Part shown: piece by piece, positions 24,968 to 27,594 of the stretch | How the letters are laid out: each line of letters starts with the position of its first letter | How positions within the stretch are numbered: position 1 is the stretch's first letter | Origin: Eubacteriaceae bacterium | Lineage (GTDB): Bacteria; Bacillota; Clostridia; Lachnospirales; Lachnospiraceae | DNA length: 27,594 nt | NCBI GenBank assembly: GCA_902363805.1 | Contig: CABJBF010000009.1 | Location: forward strand, 1 to 27,594 | Direction of reading: 5' to 3' | The notes under the pieces: model-generated | What the model was told of the DNA's origin: nothing | The model's input: only the letters and a program-made list of their open reading frames with translations | Databases searched by the model: none | Made by a program: the position numbers and the translations under genes

Positions 24968-25804
24968 ATGGCAGAAATAACATTAGGACAATATTATCCT
25001 GAAAATTCAATAATTCATAAATTAGATCCTAGGGTAAAACTATTTGGCACTTTAATATTTATAATAGCTATTTTTTCAACAAATAACATTATAGGATTAC
25101 TTGCAATTGTAATGTTTTTGGCAATTATAATAAAAATATCTAAAGTACCATTTGCAAAAATAATAAAAGGGATAAAAGGAATATTATTTTTACTTGTATT
25201 TACGATAGTGTTAAATATTTTATTTACCCCAGGAACACCAATTATAACATTTTGGATAATTAAAATAACTAAAGAAGGATTAATAACAGGTGGATTTTTA
25301 ACATTTAGATTAACATTTTTAGTGTTGAGTACATCTGTTTTGACATTAACCACTACACCTAACGATTTATCAGACGGATTGGAAAAATCATTTGCATTTT
25401 TAAATAAAATACACTTTCCGGTACATGAAATGGCAATGATGATGTCTTTAGCCTTAAGGTTCATTCCGACTTTAGTTGAGGAAACAGAGAAAATAAAAAA
25501 AGCTCAAATGGCAAGAGGAGCAGACTTTGAAACAGGCGGACTTATGCAGCGTGTTAAAAGTTTAATACCATTGTTAGTACCACTATTTGTTTCTTCTATA
25601 AGAAGAGCGCTGGATTTAGCAATGGCTATGGAAGCGAGATGTTATCATGGTGGCAATAGAACAAAATTAAAACCACTTGTTTATAAGAAAAAGGATAAAA
25701 TATCATATTTAGTATTAGTTGGCTTTTTGTGTGTGATATTAGGAGCAGGATTTGTTACGAATAATTTAGTGATGTTTAAATTTCTGAGCATAAAAGCAAG
25801 CTAA
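24968..25804 (+). CDS. ecfT: ECF transporter membrane subunit EcfT
   Basis: A 278-residue membrane protein with several hydrophobic spans in residues ~24-130 and one near 246-268. It links the ATPases to the S component. The two coupling motifs are ARG at 182-184 (QMARGADF) and ARC at 223-225 (MEARCYHGG). Oddly, no ribosome site lies just before the ATG. AGAAAGG at 24907-24913 is ~54 nt away, but a 7-bp stem between them could bring it close. Confidence 0.94.
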   Translation: MAEITLGQYYPENSIIHKLDPRVKLFGTLIFIIAIFSTNNIIGLLAIVMFLAIIIKISKVPFAKIIKGIKGILFLLVFTIVLNILFTPGTPIITFWIIKITKEGLITGGFLTFRLTFLVLSTSVLTLTTTPNDLSDGLEKSFAFLNKIHFPVHEMAMMMSLALRFIPTLVEETEKIKKAQMARGADFETGGLMQRVKSLIPLLVPLFVSSIRRALDLAMAMEARCYHGGNRTKLKPLVYKKKDKISYLVLVGFLCVILGAGFVTNNLVMFKFLSIKAS

Positions 25805-25878
25805 AATATGATAAATATATTAGTAAAAATAAAATTGTATTAATAAACAATAGAAAAATAAAATAAGTTATTAATAAT

Positions 25879-25906
25879 TTGCAAATATAATCTTGTAATA
25901 TATACA
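25879..25906 (+). promoter_or_regulatory. candidate truA promoter
   Basis: TTGCAA (25879-25884) and TATACA (25901-25906) are 16 nt apart, and the truA ATG is 31 nt further. The pattern resembles the rpsJ promoter. The remaining 133-nt ecfT-truA gap is AT-rich and has no gene. truA may therefore be expressed alone as well as with ecf. Confidence 0.4.
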
Positions 25907-25937
25907 ATTAATCGTTTATTAGGAGAATTATAAATAA

Positions 25938-26678
25938 ATGAAGAGAGTAAAATTAATTATAGCGTATGATGGCACAAATTATTGTGGATGGCAAATACAA
26001 ATAAATGGAATAACTGTAGAGGAAGTGCTTAATAAAGCTATAAGTGAATTGACAGGAGTAGAAACAGCTGTTATTGGAGCGAGTAGAACTGATTCGGGGG
26101 TCCATGCTATGGGAAATGTAGCTGTTTTTGATACGGAATCAAAAATTCCGGGTGAGAAATTTTCATTTGCATTAAATCAAAGACTGCCTAATGATATTAG
26201 AATACAAAAATCAGAGGAAGTTCCGCTGGAATGGCATCCGAGATTTTGTAATAGTACAAAAACATATGAATATAAGATTTTAAATAGAAAATTTGATATG
26301 CCAACGCAGAGACTATATACCCACTTTGTATATATGCCCTTAAATGTTGAAAAAATGAAAGAAGCAGCAAAATATATAGTAGGGGAACATGACTTCGCAA
26401 GTTTTTGCTCATCGGGAAGTCAGGTTGAAAGTACAGTTAGAACCGTATATAGATTAGAGGTAGATAAAAATGACGATGTCATATCAATAATAATATCTGG
26501 TAATGGGTTCTTATATAATATGGTGAGGATAATTGTAGGTACTTTAATAAAAGTAGGATTGGGAGTTTATCCACCAGAATATGTAAAAGAAATAATAGAG
26601 GCAAAAGATAGAAATGCAGCGGGACCTAAAGCACCGGCATGTGGCTTAATGCTGGTTAAGATAGACTATGAGGATTGA
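25938..26678 (+). CDS. truA: tRNA pseudouridine(38-40) synthase TruA
   Basis: A 246-residue enzyme that converts uridines 38, 39 and 40 of the tRNA anticodon arm to pseudouridine. The catalytic aspartate is Asp52 in SRTDSGVHA, and GFLYNMVRIIVGTLI near residues 194-208 is the conserved C-terminal motif. AGGAG precedes the ATG by 12 nt. ecfA1-ecfA2-ecfT-truA is a common order in Firmicutes. rplM and rpsI, which usually come next, are absent, and an rRNA operon follows instead. Confidence 0.97.
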   Translation: MKRVKLIIAYDGTNYCGWQIQINGITVEEVLNKAISELTGVETAVIGASRTDSGVHAMGNVAVFDTESKIPGEKFSFALNQRLPNDIRIQKSEEVPLEWHPRFCNSTKTYEYKILNRKFDMPTQRLYTHFVYMPLNVEKMKEAAKYIVGEHDFASFCSSGSQVESTVRTVYRLEVDKNDDVISIIISGNGFLYNMVRIIVGTLIKVGLGVYPPEYVKEIIEAKDRNAAGPKAPACGLMLVKIDYED

Positions 26679-26726
26679 AAAAATAACTAAAAACTAAAGT
26701 CTAAGAAGAGATAGAAAATAATGATG

Positions 26727-26770
26727 ATTCCACCATATAGAAGATTATTCTATATAGTGGAATTTTATTT
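26727..26770 (+). terminator. terminator of the ecf-truA operon
   Basis: ATTCCACCATATAG (26727-26740) pairs with CTATATAGTGGAAT (26750-26763) with one mismatch, followed by TTTTATTT. It begins 48 nt after the truA stop. The 26771-26880 stretch is AT-rich with no gene. Confidence 0.85.
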
Positions 26771-26880
26771 ATTAATTGCACAAAATATTAAAGTGAGACA
26801 AATGAAGAGGGTAGAATTTAAATTTGTAAGATAACAGACAAATGAAGAATGAAGAAAAATAAATAAAATTGAAAAAAGTG

Positions 26881-26909
26881 TTGACAATTGTATATAAAAG
26901 TTGTATTCT
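26881..26909 (+). promoter_or_regulatory. rRNA promoter P1
   Basis: TTGACA (26881-26886) and TATTCT (26904-26909) with a 17-nt spacer. The start is expected near 26916. A stem-loop begins at 26917 (CTGA and CTGCTG with CAGTAG and TCAG, ending at 26940), so the transcript would begin with a hairpin. Confidence 0.8.
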
Positions 26910-27008
26910 ATTCAAGCTGACTGCTGAGACAGTAGTTCAGACAGATGAATTTAATTGATTCTAAGTTTTGAATAACGAAGAAAAAATTAAAAAAATATAA
27001 AAAAGTTG

Positions 27009-27037
27009 TTGACAAAGCAAAACAATCGTGATAATAT
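27009..27037 (+). promoter_or_regulatory. rRNA promoter P2
   Basis: TTGACA (27009-27014) and TAATAT (27032-27037) with a 17-nt spacer. Expected start near 27044, where GTTGCTG (27044-27050) pairs with CAGCAAC (27057-27063). An antitermination-like tract, TTGATAATTGAACAG (27080-27094), follows. The leader then has CTGAAAAT/ATTTTCAG (27104-27128) and AGAATG/CATTCT (27177-27196) stems before 16S. Confidence 0.78.
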
Positions 27038-27213
27038 AAACGAGTTGCTGCTGAAACAGCAACAAGCAAAACAAGAACATTGATAATTGAACAGCAACCA
27101 TCCCTGAAAATGAATAAAAGATTTTCAGTGAACGTCATCAGAAATGATGAATTCCAAAACAACAGTAATTGATGGAAGAATGGCTAACGTCATTCTGAAA
27201 TGGATTAAAAACT

Positions 27214-27594
<381 letters not shown>

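Overview
The window looks like a low-GC Firmicute of the Lachnospiraceae type. The evidence is a canonical S10-spc-alpha ribosomal protein super-operon in clostridial order, strong AAGGAGG ribosome binding sites, an ATP-binding ECF transporter trio plus truA straight after rplQ, and the first ~380 nt of a 16S rRNA gene whose V1-V2 text resembles that family. The genus cannot be fixed by eye.

Region 1 (1-3702) is accessory DNA. The last 18 codons of tuf (EF-Tu C-terminus, stop included) occur twice as direct repeats, at 421-474 and 3649-3702, but no tuf body is present. Each copy is preceded at almost the same distance (123 and 122 nt) by a tandem 11-bp repeat resembling recombinase arm sites, and each is followed by its own intrinsic terminator. 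The simplest reading is serial integration of tyrosine-recombinase elements into the 3' end of tuf. The 475-3702 segment would then be a small element without an integrase. It carries a sigma-70/ECF-like factor with a ~380-residue C-terminal extension, a short multi-hairpin RNA-like segment, and a RhuM-family gene.

Region 2 (3703-6738) holds a palindrome-rich intergenic stretch, a DNA-deoxyinosine glycosylase, an Sfp-type phosphopantetheinyl transferase and, on the minus strand, a class I SAM-dependent methyltransferase.

Region 3 (6739-22947) is the ribosomal super-operon. A strong promoter and a ~225-nt structured leader precede rpsJ rplC rplD rplW rplB rpsS rplV rpsC rplP rpmC rpsQ rplN rplX rplE rpsZ rpsH rplF rplR rpsE rpmD rplO secY adk map infA rpmJ, then a 329-nt structured gap, then rpsM rpsK rpsD rpoA rplQ and a strong terminator. 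rpmJ (37 codons) is easily missed because of its size. The genes supply ribosome assembly, protein export (SecY), nucleotide balance (Adk), N-terminal Met removal (Map), initiation (IF1) and RNA polymerase alpha.

Region 4 (22948-26763) is ecfA1-ecfA2-ecfT-truA: the shared energy-coupling module for vitamin and metal uptake, plus a tRNA pseudouridine synthase, closed by a terminator. Region 5 (26764-27594) has two tandem consensus rRNA promoters, each followed at once by a similar 5' stem-loop, then the rRNA leader and the truncated start of 16S rRNA.

The most interesting points are the tuf-targeted element and its paired arm repeats, the sigma fusion with a well-formed internal start site, and the rpsJ leader, in which a long-range helix and a terminator-like hairpin exclude each other. 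All structural statements come from base-pairing seen by eye; no folding program or database search was run.
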